Assembly: GCF_007845645.1 (NCBI RefSeq)
Contig: NZ_VCQV01000028.1
Span: 1 to 64,000 of the forward strand
Direction: 5' to 3'
DNA length: 64,000 nucleotides
Source: Leekyejoonella antrihumi
Lineage (GTDB): Bacteria > Actinomycetota > Actinomycetes > Actinomycetales > Dermatophilaceae
Part shown: positions 8,999 through 18,986 of the stretch, one piece after another
Layout of the letters: every line of letters starts with the position of its first letter
Numbering within the stretch: the first letter of the stretch is position 1
The notes under the pieces: model-generated
Told to the model about the DNA's origin: nothing
Databases searched by the model: none
Seen by the model: the letters and a program-made list of their open reading frames with translations, nothing else
Position numbers and translations under genes: made by a program

Positions 8999-10156
8999 AT
9001 GAGCGTTTCCCTTGGTATGCCGTCCGCACCCCAGCCGGTGCTCGCCCCGCGTCGCAAGACGCGCAAGATCAAGGTCGGCAAGGTCGAGGTCGGCGGTGAC
9101 GCGCCGATCTCGGTGCAGTCCATGTGCACCACCCCGACCACCGACATCAATGCCACCCTGCAGCAGATCGCCGAGCTGACCGCGGCCGGCTGCGACATCG
9201 TGCGGGTTGCCTGCCCGAGCGCCGACGACGCCGCGGCTCTGCCGGCGATCGCCAAGAAGTCGCAGATCCCGGTGATCGCCGACATCCACTTCCAGCCGAA
9301 GTACGTCTTTGCCGCGATCGACGCCGGCTGTGCCGCCGTGCGCGTCAACCCCGGCAACATCCGCAAGTTCGACGACCAGGTCAAGCAGATCGCCCGTGCC
9401 GCGAAGGACGCCGGAGTCTCACTCCGCATCGGGGTCAACGCCGGCTCGCTCGACAAGCGGCTGCTGGAGAAGTACGGCAAGGCGACACCGGAGGCCCTGG
9501 TGGAGTCCGCGGTCTGGGAGGCGTCGCTCTTCGAGGAGCACGACTTCCACGACTTCAAGATCTCGGTCAAGCACAACGACCCGGTCATCATGGTGCGGGC
9601 CTACGAGCTGCTGTCAGAGCGTGGCGACTGGCCGCTGCACCTCGGCGTCACCGAGGCCGGTCCGGCCTTCCAGGGCACCATCAAGTCCGCTACGGCGTTC
9701 GGCGCGCTGCTCTCCCAGGGGATCGGCGACACCATCCGCGTCTCGCTGTCGGCCCCGCCGGTCGAGGAGGTCAAGGTCGGCGACCAGATCCTGCAGTGCC
9801 TCGGCCTGCGTCCGCGCAAGCTGGAGATCGTCTCGTGCCCGTCGTGCGGGCGCGCCCAAGTGGACGTCTACACCCTCGCCGAGCAGGTGACCGCGGGGCT
9901 CGAGGGCCTCACGGTGCCGCTGCGGGTGGCCGTCATGGGCTGCGTCGTCAACGGTCCGGGAGAGGCACGCGAGGCCGACCTCGGTGTCGCCTCCGGCAAC
10001 GGCAAGGGCCAGATCTTCGTCAAGGGCGAGGTCATCAAGACGGTGCCCGAGTCGCAGATCGTCGAGACGCTGATCGAGGAGGCCATGCGCATCGCCGAGG
10101 AGATGGGCGAGGGCGTCACCGACAGTGCCGACGGCCCAACCGTCAGCGTCAGCTGA
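8999..10156 (+). CDS. ispG: 4-hydroxy-3-methylbut-2-enyl diphosphate synthase
   Basis: IspG (GcpE) reduces the cyclic diphosphate MEcPP to HMBPP with a [4Fe-4S] cluster. The three cluster cysteines are visible as C280 and C283 in SCPSCG and C315 in [11 protein letters not shown]; the nearby glutamate completes the usual set. The length of 385 residues is normal. It works two pathway steps after MecDP formation and shares the pathway with dxr upstream. A stem-loop just beyond the stop probably ends the transcript. Confidence 0.97.
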   Translation: MSVSLGMPSAPQPVLAPRRKTRKIKVGKVEVGGDAPISVQSMCTTPTTDINATLQQIAELTAAGCDIVRVACPSADDAAALPAIAKKSQIPVIADIHFQPKYVFAAIDAGCAAVRVNPGNIRKFDDQVKQIARAAKDAGVSLRIGVNAGSLDKRLLEKYGKATPEALVESAVWEASLFEEHDFHDFKISVKHNDPVIMVRAYELLSERGDWPLHLGVTEAGPAFQGTIKSATAFGALLSQGIGDTIRVSLSAPPVEEVKVGDQILQCLGLRPRKLEIVSCPSCGRAQVDVYTLAEQVTAGLEGLTVPLRVAVMGCVVNGPGEAREADLGVASGNGKGQIFVKGEVIKTVPESQIVETLIEEAMRIAEEMGEGVTDSADGPTVSVS

Positions 10157-10208
10157 CCGCCGACAGGCATACGAACCCGCCGAGCGGCATACAAAATGGG
10201 TGGGCCTC

Positions 10209-10234
10209 CCGCCGAGAGCTATGCCTCTCGGCGG
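10209..10234. terminator. Stem-loop between convergent ispG and DUF402 genes
   Basis: A perfect 10-bp stem (CCGCCGAGAG and CTCTCGGCGG) closes a six-base loop. There is no T tract, as is common in actinomycetes. The loop contains the stop codon of the minus-strand gene, so the element could end transcription in both directions. Confidence 0.65.
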
Positions 10235-10803
10235 TGTAGGTAGCGCTGCAGCCACCGCTCACCGGTCCCGTCGAACGGTCCGGTGTGCTCTTGCACCATG
10301 GACAGGACCCACCGGCAGTCCCGCTCGGCCTGCGTGATCACCTCGCGCGGGTAGGCGTAGCTGACCTGGTGCTCGGCGAACTCGTCCTCGTCGTCGACGA
10401 ACGGGTCCTCGCCGAGTCGCTGGACGACATCGAGGTCCAGGTCGATCATCGTCACCGTCCACCGGTCGCCGTCCCGATGCCAGACCGGGACGGTGCTGAT
10501 GTCGGTGTAGATCCGCACCCTGCCGGTGTCACCGCGCGCGTCATCGCGATCCCAGATGGTGGGGGTGTAGCCGTGATCCCACGGGAAGAGCGCCACCTGC
10601 GCCCGGTCGCAGTCGAACGCGGCGCCCGGACGGGCGAAGTGGGTGCCCACCGGGAAGCCCAGCCACACTCCGTACTGGTCGCTCCCGAGCAGGACGCCGT
10701 CGAACTGCCAGTGCTGCGCGTCGTCCCACTTGCGGAAGTTGACGTGCACGGCCGCACCGATCTCGGACGGCAGGGTGGACGGATCTGGGGAAGTGGGCGC
10801 CAT
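10219..10803 (-). CDS. DUF402-domain protein, probable nucleoside phosphatase-like
   Basis: The 194-residue product has a DUF402/FomD-like beta-barrel pattern (VWLGFPVGTHF, then the acidic stretch MIDLDLDVVQR and DEDEF). Members characterised elsewhere are metal-dependent phosphatases of nucleoside di- and triphosphates or similar compounds. The ATG at 10803 is preferred to a TTG at 10812. A TAGGTT box lies seven bases upstream on the minus strand (10811-10816), so the message is probably leaderless. The gene is convergent with ispG and divergent from the acetyltransferase. Family call fairly firm, substrate unknown. Confidence 0.78.
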   Translation of the reverse strand: MAPTSPDPSTLPSEIGAAVHVNFRKWDDAQHWQFDGVLLGSDQYGVWLGFPVGTHFARPGAAFDCDRAQVALFPWDHGYTPTIWDRDDARGDTGRVRIYTDISTVPVWHRDGDRWTVTMIDLDLDVVQRLGEDPFVDDEDEFAEHQVSYAYPREVITQAERDCRWVLSMVQEHTGPFDGTGERWLQRYLHRREA

Positions 10804-10886
10804 GTGCGGCAACCTAACACCCGGCCCAGCAGATTTGTCTGCGCGTTTTCGCTTCGCACCGGGTCATTTACGGGCAGGCTAGAAGG

Positions 10887-11729
10887 GTGCTCAGGACGTT
10901 CAGCTCAGCGCAGCCCCTCGGTGTCGACGACTACGCCGCGGCGCTGGAGATCTGCGCGACGAATCCGGCGATGAACGCCTTCGTGGCCGCCCGCCTGGTC
11001 GAGGGCGGCCCGGCAGCTGTGGCCTCGACGTTCGGCGTGCGCAACGGCACCCGGCTGCGCGCGATCTGCTGGGTGGCGGCCAATGTCGTGCCGGTGGAGG
11101 CCGACGACGCCGCCCTGGACGCCTTCGCCTCCCGGTTGCGCAGACATCGGCGGCGTTGCTCCTCCATCTTCGGCGACGCCGACCAGGTGCTACCGCTGTG
11201 GGACCGGTTGAGTAGGCACTGGGGCACCCCGCGCTCCCTCCGGCGAGATCAGCCGGTGCTGGCGGTCTCCAGCCCGCCGCTCGCGAGCGGCCGCACCATG
11301 GATCCGCGGGTCCGGCCGGCGCGGCCCGACGAGGTGGACCTGGTGCTGCCCGCGTCCGCGCACATGTTCACCGAGGAGATCGGCTACCCGCCCTACCTCG
11401 GTTCGGACCGGGAATACCGCCGGCTGGTGGCGTCCCTGATCGACCGGGGCCACACCTACGTGATCGTTGAGCACGGCAAGGTGGTATTCAAGGCCGACAT
11501 CGGGTCGCTCGCCTCCGGCGTCGCGCAGATCCAGGGGGTCTGGGTCGCGCCCAGCCGCCGAGGCCAGGGGATCGCCACCCCGGCCATGAATGCGGTCGTG
11601 CAGCAGATCCTCGACCGGCACGCATCGATGGTCACGCTTTACGTGAACGGTTTCAACGAGGCGGCACGTCGCACTTACGCCGCCGCCGGATTCCGCCAGA
11701 TGGGCACCTTCGCCACCGTCATTCTGTGA
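10887..11729 (+). CDS. GNAT N-acetyltransferase with N-terminal DUF4081-like domain
   Basis: The 280-residue protein has a non-catalytic first half (about residues 1-120, DUF4081-like) and a C-terminal GNAT domain. The acetyl-CoA loop reads SRRGQGIATPAMNAVV and the closing strand region is YVNGFNEAARRTYAAAGF. GNAT enzymes move an acetyl group from acetyl-CoA to an amine. This two-part protein is regularly found next to MEP-pathway and proS genes in actinomycetes. Start is a GTG with no clear ribosome site. The acceptor is not predictable. Confidence 0.85.
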   Translation: MLRTFSSAQPLGVDDYAAALEICATNPAMNAFVAARLVEGGPAAVASTFGVRNGTRLRAICWVAANVVPVEADDAALDAFASRLRRHRRRCSSIFGDADQVLPLWDRLSRHWGTPRSLRRDQPVLAVSSPPLASGRTMDPRVRPARPDEVDLVLPASAHMFTEEIGYPPYLGSDREYRRLVASLIDRGHTYVIVEHGKVVFKADIGSLASGVAQIQGVWVAPSRRGQGIATPAMNAVVQQILDRHASMVTLYVNGFNEAARRTYAAAGFRQMGTFATVIL

Positions 11730-11770
11730 CTGGCTTCGACCCGACCGGTTCCGCATGACATGCTGCGCGA

Positions 11771-12154
11771 ATGGCTCCTCTGTCGCTCACCACCAAAGGT
11801 GTCATCGGTGCGTTCATCGGTTCCGGCGTCATCCACCTGGTGCGTCCGCAGGCCTTTGAGTCGATCGTGCCCGCACAGCTTCCACGCAAGAGGGAGCTGG
11901 TCTACGCCTCCGGAGTGGCCGAGCTGGTCTGTGCGGCAGGGCTGCTCACACCGCGGACCCGTCGTCTCGCCGGGCTCGCCTCTGCCGGTCTCCTGGTCTC
12001 GGTGTTGCCCGCGAACGCGCAGATGGCTTGGGATGCGCATCGCGCCGTCGTCCGCAAGGGTTCAACGCCGCGGCGGGAGGCGATGCGTGCGGGAACGATC
12101 GCTCGACTGCCGCTGCAGATCCCGATGATTCGCGCGGTGCTGCGGGCACGCTGA
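11771..12154 (+). CDS. DoxX-like small membrane protein
   Basis: The 127-residue product has about four hydrophobic helices interrupted by short basic loops and the pattern SGVAELVCAAGLLTPRTRRLAGL, typical of DoxX-type membrane proteins. It follows the acetyltransferase by 41 bp on the same strand. Function within this broad family is not predictable; some members support thiol or quinone redox systems. Confidence 0.72.
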   Translation: MAPLSLTTKGVIGAFIGSGVIHLVRPQAFESIVPAQLPRKRELVYASGVAELVCAAGLLTPRTRRLAGLASAGLLVSVLPANAQMAWDAHRAVVRKGSTPRREAMRAGTIARLPLQIPMIRAVLRAR

Positions 12155-12186
12155 ACCAGTCTCCTGCCTCGTACCCGAGCGGCGGC

Positions 12187-12954
12187 TCAGGACCAGCCGA
12201 CCGTCATGTTCCGGCGCCAGACCTGCAACGCATCGAATCCGTCCTGCCGGATCTCCAGACCGCGGTTCCACAGGCCCAGGTAGAGCTGCGCGGCGGTGCC
12301 GGTCCAGGTCGTGTCGGGCTCGCTGTCGGGTCGGCCGGGCGTTGCCACCGCCGGCTGGTCGCTCAGCCGCACCGTCCATGCCCGGTCGGTGTCGCTCGCG
12401 TGCACGAGCACAGTGACGGGTGCCTCGGTGCGCATCTGCTCCCCTGGTCGGGTGAGGAAGCCGCACAGCAGCTCGTCGATGCCATCCGACGCGAATTGCG
12501 CGTCGATGTCGGCGGCGTGCGCTTCGGGGTATCCGCCCAGCCCGGCGGCCAGCGCGTCGACGGCGTGGATCGCGGTCTCGTGCGCCTGGCGCCGGGCCCA
12601 GGCGTCGCGAGGTCGGCCGGCGTCCGGCAGGAAGAATCGGACATTCAGGTCATCGGCGGAGGCACGCAGCACCGTCTCGAGGGCCTTCGAGCCGGCCACC
12701 ACCCAGGCGCCGGGATCACTCTGCTGCAGGCCATCGGCCTTCATCGCCTCGGTGTCGAGGTGCCGCTCTCCGCGCAGATATCCCGTCGCCCAGCGATGCA
12801 CCATCCCCTGATGGGCGAGCAAGGCGCGCACCTTCCACCCCGGACAGGTCGGCACCGACGCGTCGAGACCGGCCTTCACCGACTCGTCGTGGAGCCGGGC
12901 TGTTGCCATGGGCAGGGCATCGAGATAGCTCTCGAAGGGTAGCGAAGCGGGCAT
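12187..12954 (-). CDS. Maleylpyruvate-isomerase-fold (MDMPI/DinB-like) protein
   Basis: The 255-residue product has the N-terminal DinB-like four-helix metal-binding bundle (WKVRALLAHQGMVHRW and AHETAIHAVDA supply candidate histidine ligands) and the small C-terminal MDMPI domain. The family includes mycothiol-dependent maleylpyruvate isomerase, but most members are thiol-linked enzymes of unknown substrate. The frame stays open far upstream through the antisense of the next gene; I place the start at the ATG at 12954 because a TACGGT -10 box lies six bases beyond it and the family pattern begins there. Confidence 0.82.
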   Translation of the reverse strand: MPASLPFESYLDALPMATARLHDESVKAGLDASVPTCPGWKVRALLAHQGMVHRWATGYLRGERHLDTEAMKADGLQQSDPGAWVVAGSKALETVLRASADDLNVRFFLPDAGRPRDAWARRQAHETAIHAVDALAAGLGGYPEAHAADIDAQFASDGIDELLCGFLTRPGEQMRTEAPVTVLVHASDTDRAWTVRLSDQPAVATPGRPDSEPDTTWTGTAAQLYLGLWNRGLEIRQDGFDALQVWRRNMTVGWS

Positions 12955-12960
12955 GCCACG

Positions 12961-12987
12961 ACCGTATCCGGCGGGCCGGGGTAATGT
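12961..12987. promoter_or_regulatory. Back-to-back leaderless promoters of the MDMPI and AidB-like genes
   Basis: The minus-strand -10 TACGGT occupies 12961-12966, six bases from its ATG. The plus-strand -10 TAATGT occupies 12982-12987, six bases from its ATG. The two start codons are only 39 bp apart, so the polymerase footprints must overlap. Confidence 0.5.
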
Positions 12988-12993
12988 CTGAAG

Positions 12994-14655
12994 ATGACCG
13001 GCACAGATCCGTTCCAGCGCCAACCGATCAACCAGGCCGCACCGCTCGTGGGCTATAGCACGGTCACGTCGGACCGAGCACTTCGCAGCGCGATCGAGGC
13101 GCAGGCGGGTGCCGACGCCGACGCGATGATCTCCTCGCTGCACGACCTGGGGATCGTCGCCGGATCTCCTGAGGCCCGCGAGCACGGGATGCTCGCCAAC
13201 GCGAACGAGCCCACGCTGCATACCGTCGACCGGTTCGGCAACCGCGTCGACGAGGTGAGCTTTCACCCGAGCTGGCACTGGATGATGGACAAGGGCATCG
13301 GGTTCGGCCTGGCCGCGCACCCGTGGGTATCGGACGAACCGCTCCCGCACGTGCGTCGGGCGGCGGGCTACATCGCCTGGACGGCGATCGAACCAGGACA
13401 TGCCTGCCCGATGACCATGACGTATGCCGCGGTGCCGGCCCTGCGCGCCGATGACGCGCTCGCCAAGGAGTGGACCGACCTGCTGGCGTCCACGACCTAC
13501 GACTTCGGGCTGCGCCCACCGCAGACCAAGGCCGGCATCCTCGCCGGGATGGGTATGACCGAGAAGCAGGGCGGCTCGGACGTGCGCACCAACGTCACCA
13601 CGGCGGTCGCCCAGAGCGACGGCAGCTATGTCCTGCGTGGGCACAAGTGGTTCACCTCCGCGCCGATGAACGACCTCTTCCTCGTTCTCGCCCAGGCACC
13701 CGGTGGACTGACCTGCTTCGTGCTGCCGCGGGTCTGCCCCGACGGCACTCGCAACGCGGTGCAGATCGTGCGGCTGAAGGACAAGCTCGGCAATCGCTCC
13801 AACGCCTCCAGCGAGCTGGAGCTGCACAACGCGTCCGCGGTGCGCCTGGGGGACGAGGGCGCCGGCGTGCGGACGATCATCGAGATGGTCGCGGCAACCC
13901 GGCTGGACTGCGTGCTGGGATCGACCTCGCTCATCCGGCGGGCCGTCGCGGAGGCGACCTGGCACGCTTCGCAGCGCTCCGCATTCGGCGGTCCACTGAT
14001 CGACAAGCCGGCCATGACCGGGGTGCTTGCGGATCTGGCACTCGAGAGCGAGGCCGCGACCATGCTGGGACTGCGGCTGGCCCGCTGCGTCGAGTTGCCG
14101 CATGACGAGCACGAGGTCGCGCTGCGGCGAATGGCGTTGCCACTGTCCAAGTTCTGGGTCTGCAAGCGTGCCCCGATGGTGTGTGTCGAGGCCATGGAGT
14201 GCTTCGGCGGCAACGGCTATGTCGAGGACTCCGGCATGCCACTCATCTACCGTGAGTCGCCGCTGAACTCCATCTGGGAGGGCAGCGGCAACGTCAACGC
14301 CCTCGACGTCCTGCGGGCGTTGGCACGGGCGCCGGAGGGTCGGCAGGCGTATGCCGATGAGGTAGGTCGGGCCCGCGGGGCCAGTAAGGTGCTCGACGGC
14401 GCGGCCGACGAGATCGTGGCGGACGTGCGGACGATCGCGGCCGATCCGTCGTCGGCCGAAGGTCACGCGCGTCGGCTTGCCGCGCGAATGGCGGTGGTGC
14501 TGCAGGGTTCGCTGCTGGTACGGCACAGCCCGTCGCAGGTAGCAGATGCCTTCATCGCCTCGCGGGTCGGCGGCGACCACGGCGGAGTATTCGGCACCCT
14601 CGGGACGCGCGCCGACACCACCGCAATCACGGCTCGCGCGCTCCCCGAGGTGTGA
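12994..14655 (+). CDS. AidB-like acyl-CoA dehydrogenase family flavoprotein
   Basis: The protein has 553 residues, longer than ordinary acyl-CoA dehydrogenases (about 390) and matching AidB-type proteins. It contains the FAD/substrate signature TEKQGGSDVRTN, the middle beta-domain and the C-terminal stretch ECFGGNGYVEDSGMPLIYRE, which is close to AidB. AidB is a DNA-binding flavoprotein of the alkylation response in E. coli; AidB-like proteins in actinomycetes are often labelled isovaleryl-CoA dehydrogenase. No other alkylation-repair gene is adjacent. The C-terminal ~100 residues are the extra helical domain expected in the family. Confidence 0.85.
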   Translation: MTGTDPFQRQPINQAAPLVGYSTVTSDRALRSAIEAQAGADADAMISSLHDLGIVAGSPEAREHGMLANANEPTLHTVDRFGNRVDEVSFHPSWHWMMDKGIGFGLAAHPWVSDEPLPHVRRAAGYIAWTAIEPGHACPMTMTYAAVPALRADDALAKEWTDLLASTTYDFGLRPPQTKAGILAGMGMTEKQGGSDVRTNVTTAVAQSDGSYVLRGHKWFTSAPMNDLFLVLAQAPGGLTCFVLPRVCPDGTRNAVQIVRLKDKLGNRSNASSELELHNASAVRLGDEGAGVRTIIEMVAATRLDCVLGSTSLIRRAVAEATWHASQRSAFGGPLIDKPAMTGVLADLALESEAATMLGLRLARCVELPHDEHEVALRRMALPLSKFWVCKRAPMVCVEAMECFGGNGYVEDSGMPLIYRESPLNSIWEGSGNVNALDVLRALARAPEGRQAYADEVGRARGASKVLDGAADEIVADVRTIAADPSSAEGHARRLAARMAVVLQGSLLVRHSPSQVADAFIASRVGGDHGGVFGTLGTRADTTAITARALPEV

Positions 14656-14707
14656 CGGGCAGCCATCTCGATGCGAAATCGAGATGACCCACGTGGTCGA
14701 TCGGCCC

Positions 14708-14713
14708 TAATCT
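14708..14713 (+). promoter_or_regulatory. Probable -10 box, leaderless kinase-like gene
   Basis: TAATCT lies seven bases before the ATG at 14721, with no ribosome site. Confidence 0.45.
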
Positions 14714-14720
14714 CGGGCGT

Positions 14721-15716
14721 ATGCACTCTCCGCCCACCGGTTTCGACGAGCACGCTCTCGTGCAGCTGGTGGCGGCGCGGTGGAAGAAGCGGGCCGAGCG
14801 GCTGACCTACGCGCCGGTCGGCTTCGGCAGCCATCACTGGATCGCCTCGGATCACGGCGGCGGGCGGCGGTTCGTGACCGTCGACGACTTCCGCGGCGGC
14901 GCGTCCGCGCATCGCACCATGGCACTGCGCCGGGCGATGCGCACCGCGCACATCTTGAGTGGCAGGTCGCGTCACGTGGTTGCTCCACTGCCGGCGCGCG
15001 ACGGTCACCTGGTGCACCAGCTCGGCGAGGGGTATGCCGTGTCGGTGTTTCCGTTCCACGAGGCGGCCCGTCTCGAGGAGCCGTTGAACGCCAAGGTGCG
15101 GGCCCGAGTCGTCGATGTGCTCGCGGATCTGCACGACGGTACCTCGCACGTGACGCAGGTTGCCGACTACGAGCGATTCGAGCTGCCCGGCCGAGACGCC
15201 CTGGTCGCAGCGCTGACGAGCCTGCACGACGGTGGGCCGCCGGACGTCTGGATGACCGGGCCGTATGCGCTGCCCACGCGGCAGCTGCTGGCCCGTCACG
15301 AGGCGGGGTTACAGAGCGCTCTTCGCCACTACGACGAGGGGACAGCGCGGATGCAGGGTGATCGGCGGCACTGGGTCGTCACCCACGGCGAGCCACACAG
15401 CCGCAACATCCTGAGCGATGACGGCCACCTGCTGCTGATCGACTGGGACACGGTGCGCATTGCACCCGCAGCCAGGGATCTGTGGCATGTCGAGGTAGGT
15501 GATGGATCGCAGATCGCGCACTACGCCGCAGCCACCGGTCGCGCCGTGCCGATGCCGGAGATCGGGTTCTACCGGCTCAAGTGGGACCTGATGGAGATCT
15601 GCACGTATGTCGAGTGGTTCACCACACCGCACACCGCCACGGCCGACGCGGAGACCGGCTGGGGCGCTCTGGTGGAGGCGTTCGACCACGTCGACCAGTG
15701 GCCGGTCGATCTATGA
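14721..15716 (+). CDS. Aminoglycoside-phosphotransferase-like (APH/choline kinase fold) protein
   Basis: The 331-residue protein has the catalytic loop [13 protein letters not shown] (HGxxHxxN) and the metal motif [12 protein letters not shown], the two hallmarks of the APH kinase fold. An N-terminal nucleotide-binding lobe precedes them. Such enzymes phosphorylate small hydroxylated molecules; many environmental members have no role in antibiotic resistance. All catalytic residues are present, in contrast to the deleted kinase homologue at 22347-22952. It is followed after about 110 bp by proS. Confidence 0.8.
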   Translation: MHSPPTGFDEHALVQLVAARWKKRAERLTYAPVGFGSHHWIASDHGGGRRFVTVDDFRGGASAHRTMALRRAMRTAHILSGRSRHVVAPLPARDGHLVHQLGEGYAVSVFPFHEAARLEEPLNAKVRARVVDVLADLHDGTSHVTQVADYERFELPGRDALVAALTSLHDGGPPDVWMTGPYALPTRQLLARHEAGLQSALRHYDEGTARMQGDRRHWVVTHGEPHSRNILSDDGHLLLIDWDTVRIAPAARDLWHVEVGDGSQIAHYAAATGRAVPMPEIGFYRLKWDLMEICTYVEWFTTPHTATADAETGWGALVEAFDHVDQWPVDL

Positions 15717-15826
15717 GCACCGACCCGAACGAGGCCCACGGACACAACTGCGGTGTCAGCCTGCGGCCCTGGCAGATATCCTCAACCTTCTGGGCACACT
15801 CAGCCCCAACTTCAAGGAGAGCACCC

Positions 15827-17587
15827 GTGGCACTGCGCATGTCGACCCTGTTCCTGCGAACCCTGCGCGAGGACCCGGCCGACGCGGAGCTGCCGGGCCA
15901 CAAGCTGCTGGTCCGCGCCGGCTACATCCGCCGCGCCGCGCCGGGCATCTACACCTGGCTGCCGCTCGGCATGAAGGTGCTGGCCAAGGTCGAGGGCATC
16001 GTCCGAGAGGAGATGGAGCGGATCGGCTCACAGGAAGTGAGGTTCCCCGCACTCCTGCCCCGTGAGCCCTATGACGCGACCGGGCGTTGGACCGAGTACG
16101 GCGACAACCTGTTCCGGCTCAAGGACCGCAAGGACGCGGACCTGCTGCTCGGCCCCACCCACGAGGAGATGTTCTGCCTCGCAGTGAAGGACATGTACAG
16201 CTCGTACAAGGACCTGCCGCTGTCGCTCTTCCAGATGCAGAACAAGTACCGCGACGAGGCCCGTCCGCGCGCGGGCATCCTTCGCGGACGCGAATTCATC
16301 ATGAAGGACGCCTACTCGTTCGACGTCGACAGCACGGGCCTGCAGAAGGCCTATGACGGCTTCCGCGAGGCCTACATCCGCATCTTCAACCGGCTCGGCT
16401 TCGAGTACGTCATCGTGCAGGCCGACTCCGGAGCGATGGGCGGCTCCGCCTCCGAGGAGTTCCTCGCGGTCAATGAGAACGGCGAGGACACCTTCGTCCG
16501 GGACGAGCACGGGTACGCCGCGAACGTCGAGGCCGTCGTCGTGCCTCAGGCTGCGCCCGTCGAGGTCACCGCCGGATCTGCCCATGTCGAGGACACCCCC
16601 GACACCCCGACGATTGAGACGCTGGTCAACGCCCTGAACGCGAACCACCCTCGTGCCGATGGGCGTTCGTGGACCGGTGCGGACACTCTCAAGAACGTCA
16701 TCGTCATGCTGCATCACCCGGACGGCACACGTGAGCCCCTGGCCATCGGGCTGCCCGGTGACCGTGAGGTGGATCCGAAGCGGCTCGAGACACAGGTTGC
16801 CCCCGCCGAGGTGGAGGCGTTCGAGGGCAAGGACTTTGCGGCATACCCGATGCTGGCCAAGGGGTATATCGGCCCGGGTGCATTGGGGGAGTCGAAGAGC
16901 AGTGCCATCAGGTACCTGCTCGACCCGCTGGTTGCCGAGGGCTCGGCCTGGGTAACCGGCGCCGACGAGCACGGCAAGCACGTGCTGGACCTTGTGCACG
17001 GCCGCGACTTCACCGCCGACGGCACAATTCAGGCCGCGGAGCTCCGCGAGGGCGACCTCAGCCCCGACGGCAACGGCACGCTCACGCTGGCTCGCGGCAT
17101 CGAGATGGGCCACATCTTCCAGCTCGGCACGAAGTATGCCGAGGCCCTCGGGCTCAAGGTGCTCGACGAGCAGGGCAAGCTCGTCACCGTCACGATGGGG
17201 TCGTATGGGGTGGGTGTCACCCGGGCAGTTGGCGTGGTGGCTGAGGACAACAACGACCAGGCGGGTCTGGTCTGGCCACGCGAGATCGCGCCGGCCGACG
17301 TGCACATCGTGGTGGCCAGCAAGGACAGCGCCGCCTTCGTGAAGGCCGACGAGGTGGTCCGTGAGCTCGAGGCACGCGGTGTCGAAACGATCTATGACGA
17401 CCGCCCGAAGGTGTCGCCCGGTGTGAAGTTCAAGGATGCCGAGCTGATCGGTGTGCCGACCATCGTGGTGGTGGGCAAGGGCCTGGCAAACGGTGTGATC
17501 GAGATCAAGGACCGCCGCTCGGGTCACCGCCGCGAGGTGCCGGTAGACCACGCGGTCGACGAGATCGCCCGCGAGGTCGCCCGGTGA
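15827..17587 (+). CDS. proS: Prolyl-tRNA synthetase
   Basis: ProS charges tRNA-Pro. The class II core is clear: motif 2 around [17 protein letters not shown], and motif 3 near [16 protein letters not shown]. The bacterial-type editing insertion lies between them and the anticodon-binding domain is at the C terminus. The GTG at 15827 is chosen because AAGGAG sits seven bases upstream, giving 586 residues; an ATG four codons later is possible. The stop overlaps the next gene's GTG by four bases, linking proS to two HAD phosphatases. Confidence 0.96.
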   Translation: MALRMSTLFLRTLREDPADAELPGHKLLVRAGYIRRAAPGIYTWLPLGMKVLAKVEGIVREEMERIGSQEVRFPALLPREPYDATGRWTEYGDNLFRLKDRKDADLLLGPTHEEMFCLAVKDMYSSYKDLPLSLFQMQNKYRDEARPRAGILRGREFIMKDAYSFDVDSTGLQKAYDGFREAYIRIFNRLGFEYVIVQADSGAMGGSASEEFLAVNENGEDTFVRDEHGYAANVEAVVVPQAAPVEVTAGSAHVEDTPDTPTIETLVNALNANHPRADGRSWTGADTLKNVIVMLHHPDGTREPLAIGLPGDREVDPKRLETQVAPAEVEAFEGKDFAAYPMLAKGYIGPGALGESKSSAIRYLLDPLVAEGSAWVTGADEHGKHVLDLVHGRDFTADGTIQAAELREGDLSPDGNGTLTLARGIEMGHIFQLGTKYAEALGLKVLDEQGKLVTVTMGSYGVGVTRAVGVVAEDNNDQAGLVWPREIAPADVHIVVASKDSAAFVKADEVVRELEARGVETIYDDRPKVSPGVKFKDAELIGVPTIVVVGKGLANGVIEIKDRRSGHRREVPVDHAVDEIAREVAR

Positions 17588-18306
17588 GTGATGGTGGCAT
17601 CGGGGCCGTCATCTTCGACTGGGGCGGCACCCTCACCCCCTGGCACGAGGTGGATCTCGTCGAGCAGTGGCGGGTCTACGCCCGCGGTCTCACCCCGGAC
17701 GGGCCGGCGGCGCAGGCGCTGGCAGACCGCATTCTGCGGTCGGAGTCCGCGGCGTGGGCTCGCGCCCGCGAGCAGCACACCAGCGCCCGGGTGGACGACA
17801 TTCTGCTCGATGCGGGCCTGACTCCGGAACAGCTCGCGGATGCTGCCGCTCGCGCCGCCTACGAGAAGTTCTGGGAGCCGCACACCTACACGAACCCGCA
17901 GGTCCAGGCCCTGTGGGAGGGGTTGCACGACCGCGGCATTCGGGTCGGGGTGCTGTCCAACACGATCTGGACCCGTGACTATCACCGGGCGATCTTCGAG
18001 CGCGACGGCGTGCTCAGCCTGGTCGATGCCGACGTCTATTCCAGCGAGATTGCCTGGGCCAAGCCGCATCCCGGCGCATTTCGCGCGGCGGCCGATGCAG
18101 TCGGCGTCGCGCCCGAGCGGTGCGTGTATGTGGGGGATCGGCTCTTCGAGGACGTGCACGGCCCGCACCAGGTCGGGATGCGCGCGGTCTGGGTGCCGCA
18201 CTCGACACTGCCCGCGAACCAGGTCGTGCAGACCGACGACGAGCCGGACGGCGTGGCTCGTGAGCTGCTCGACGTGCAGCGCCTGGTGGATGCGTGGTCC
18301 GCGTGA
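17584..18306 (+). CDS. HAD-superfamily hydrolase
   Basis: The 240-residue protein has HAD motif I as FDWGGTLT (nucleophile Asp, with the second Asp replaced by Gly), motif II near GVLSNTIW, and motifs III/IV with the lysine in AKPHPGAF and [10 protein letters not shown]. This is a complete HAD-IA phosphatase with a helical cap. The DWGGT form is a known variant and does not by itself mean loss of activity. It overlaps proS upstream and the next HAD gene downstream by four bases each. Confidence 0.85.
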   Translation: MSDGGIGAVIFDWGGTLTPWHEVDLVEQWRVYARGLTPDGPAAQALADRILRSESAAWARAREQHTSARVDDILLDAGLTPEQLADAAARAAYEKFWEPHTYTNPQVQALWEGLHDRGIRVGVLSNTIWTRDYHRAIFERDGVLSLVDADVYSSEIAWAKPHPGAFRAAADAVGVAPERCVYVGDRLFEDVHGPHQVGMRAVWVPHSTLPANQVVQTDDEPDGVARELLDVQRLVDAWSA

Positions 18307-18986
18307 CCACCGACCTCGCAGAGCGCTTCCGAGACGTCGACGCGTGGGTGTTCGACCTCGACAACACGCTCTACCCGGCGGGCACGAGTCTGGGGCAGCA
18401 GATCAACGACGGCATCCGCAGCGTGGTCGCGCAGCACTTCGGCGTCGACATCGCCGACGCCGCGCAGATCCAGCGCGCTCTGCGCGACGTGCACGGCACC
18501 ACGCTGCGCGGGATGATGACCGAGCACGGCATCGAGCCGGAGACCTTCCTCGCGTTCGAGGCCAAGATGGACTACTCGGTCCTCGCGCCCGACCCGTCCC
18601 TCGCCAGGGTGATTCGGGCGCTGCCCGGACGACGGATCATCTTCACCAACGGCAGCCGCGTACACGCCGAGCGGGTCCTGGAGCGAGTCGGGATGGTGGG
18701 CATGTTCGACGACATCTTCGACATCCTCGCCGGAGAGCTCATCCCCAAGCCGATGCCGGAGGCCTACGACCGATTCGTCACCGAGCTCGGGGTTGCGCCG
18801 GCTCGCGCAGTCATGTTCGAGGATCTGCTGGTCAACCTCGAGATCCCGCGCCGGCTGGGCATGTCTACCGTGCTCGTCGGGTCTGCGGTCGCGCCGGTCG
18901 TTGACCTGGAGCACCAGGACAACGCGTATGACTACGCGACCGACGACCTCGCGGGGTTCCTACGGCGCATCGTCGAGGTCCGCTGA
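18303..18986 (+). CDS. HAD-IA hydrolase, pyrimidine 5'-nucleotidase-like
   Basis: The 227-residue product has motif I FDLDNTLYPAG, motif II as FTNGSRVHAERV, and PKPMPEAYDRF with MFEDLLVNLEIP for motifs III/IV. This pattern resembles the SDT1/PhoE-like pyrimidine 5'-nucleotidases that remove phosphate from UMP/CMP. The GTG at 18303 overlaps the previous stop. The 3' end overlaps the convergent gene by 27 bp. The nucleotidase assignment rests on the DLDNTLYP form and is moderately secure. Confidence 0.82.
   Translation: MTTDLAERFRDVDAWVFDLDNTLYPAGTSLGQQINDGIRSVVAQHFGVDIADAAQIQRALRDVHGTTLRGMMTEHGIEPETFLAFEAKMDYSVLAPDPSLARVIRALPGRRIIFTNGSRVHAERVLERVGMVGMFDDIFDILAGELIPKPMPEAYDRFVTELGVAPARAVMFEDLLVNLEIPRRLGMSTVLVGSAVAPVVDLEHQDNAYDYATDDLAGFLRRIVEVR

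Noticed and set aside
12955-14580. Upstream extension of the MDMPI-fold gene
   Set aside because: It would be antisense to the whole AidB-like gene; family similarity starts at 12954.
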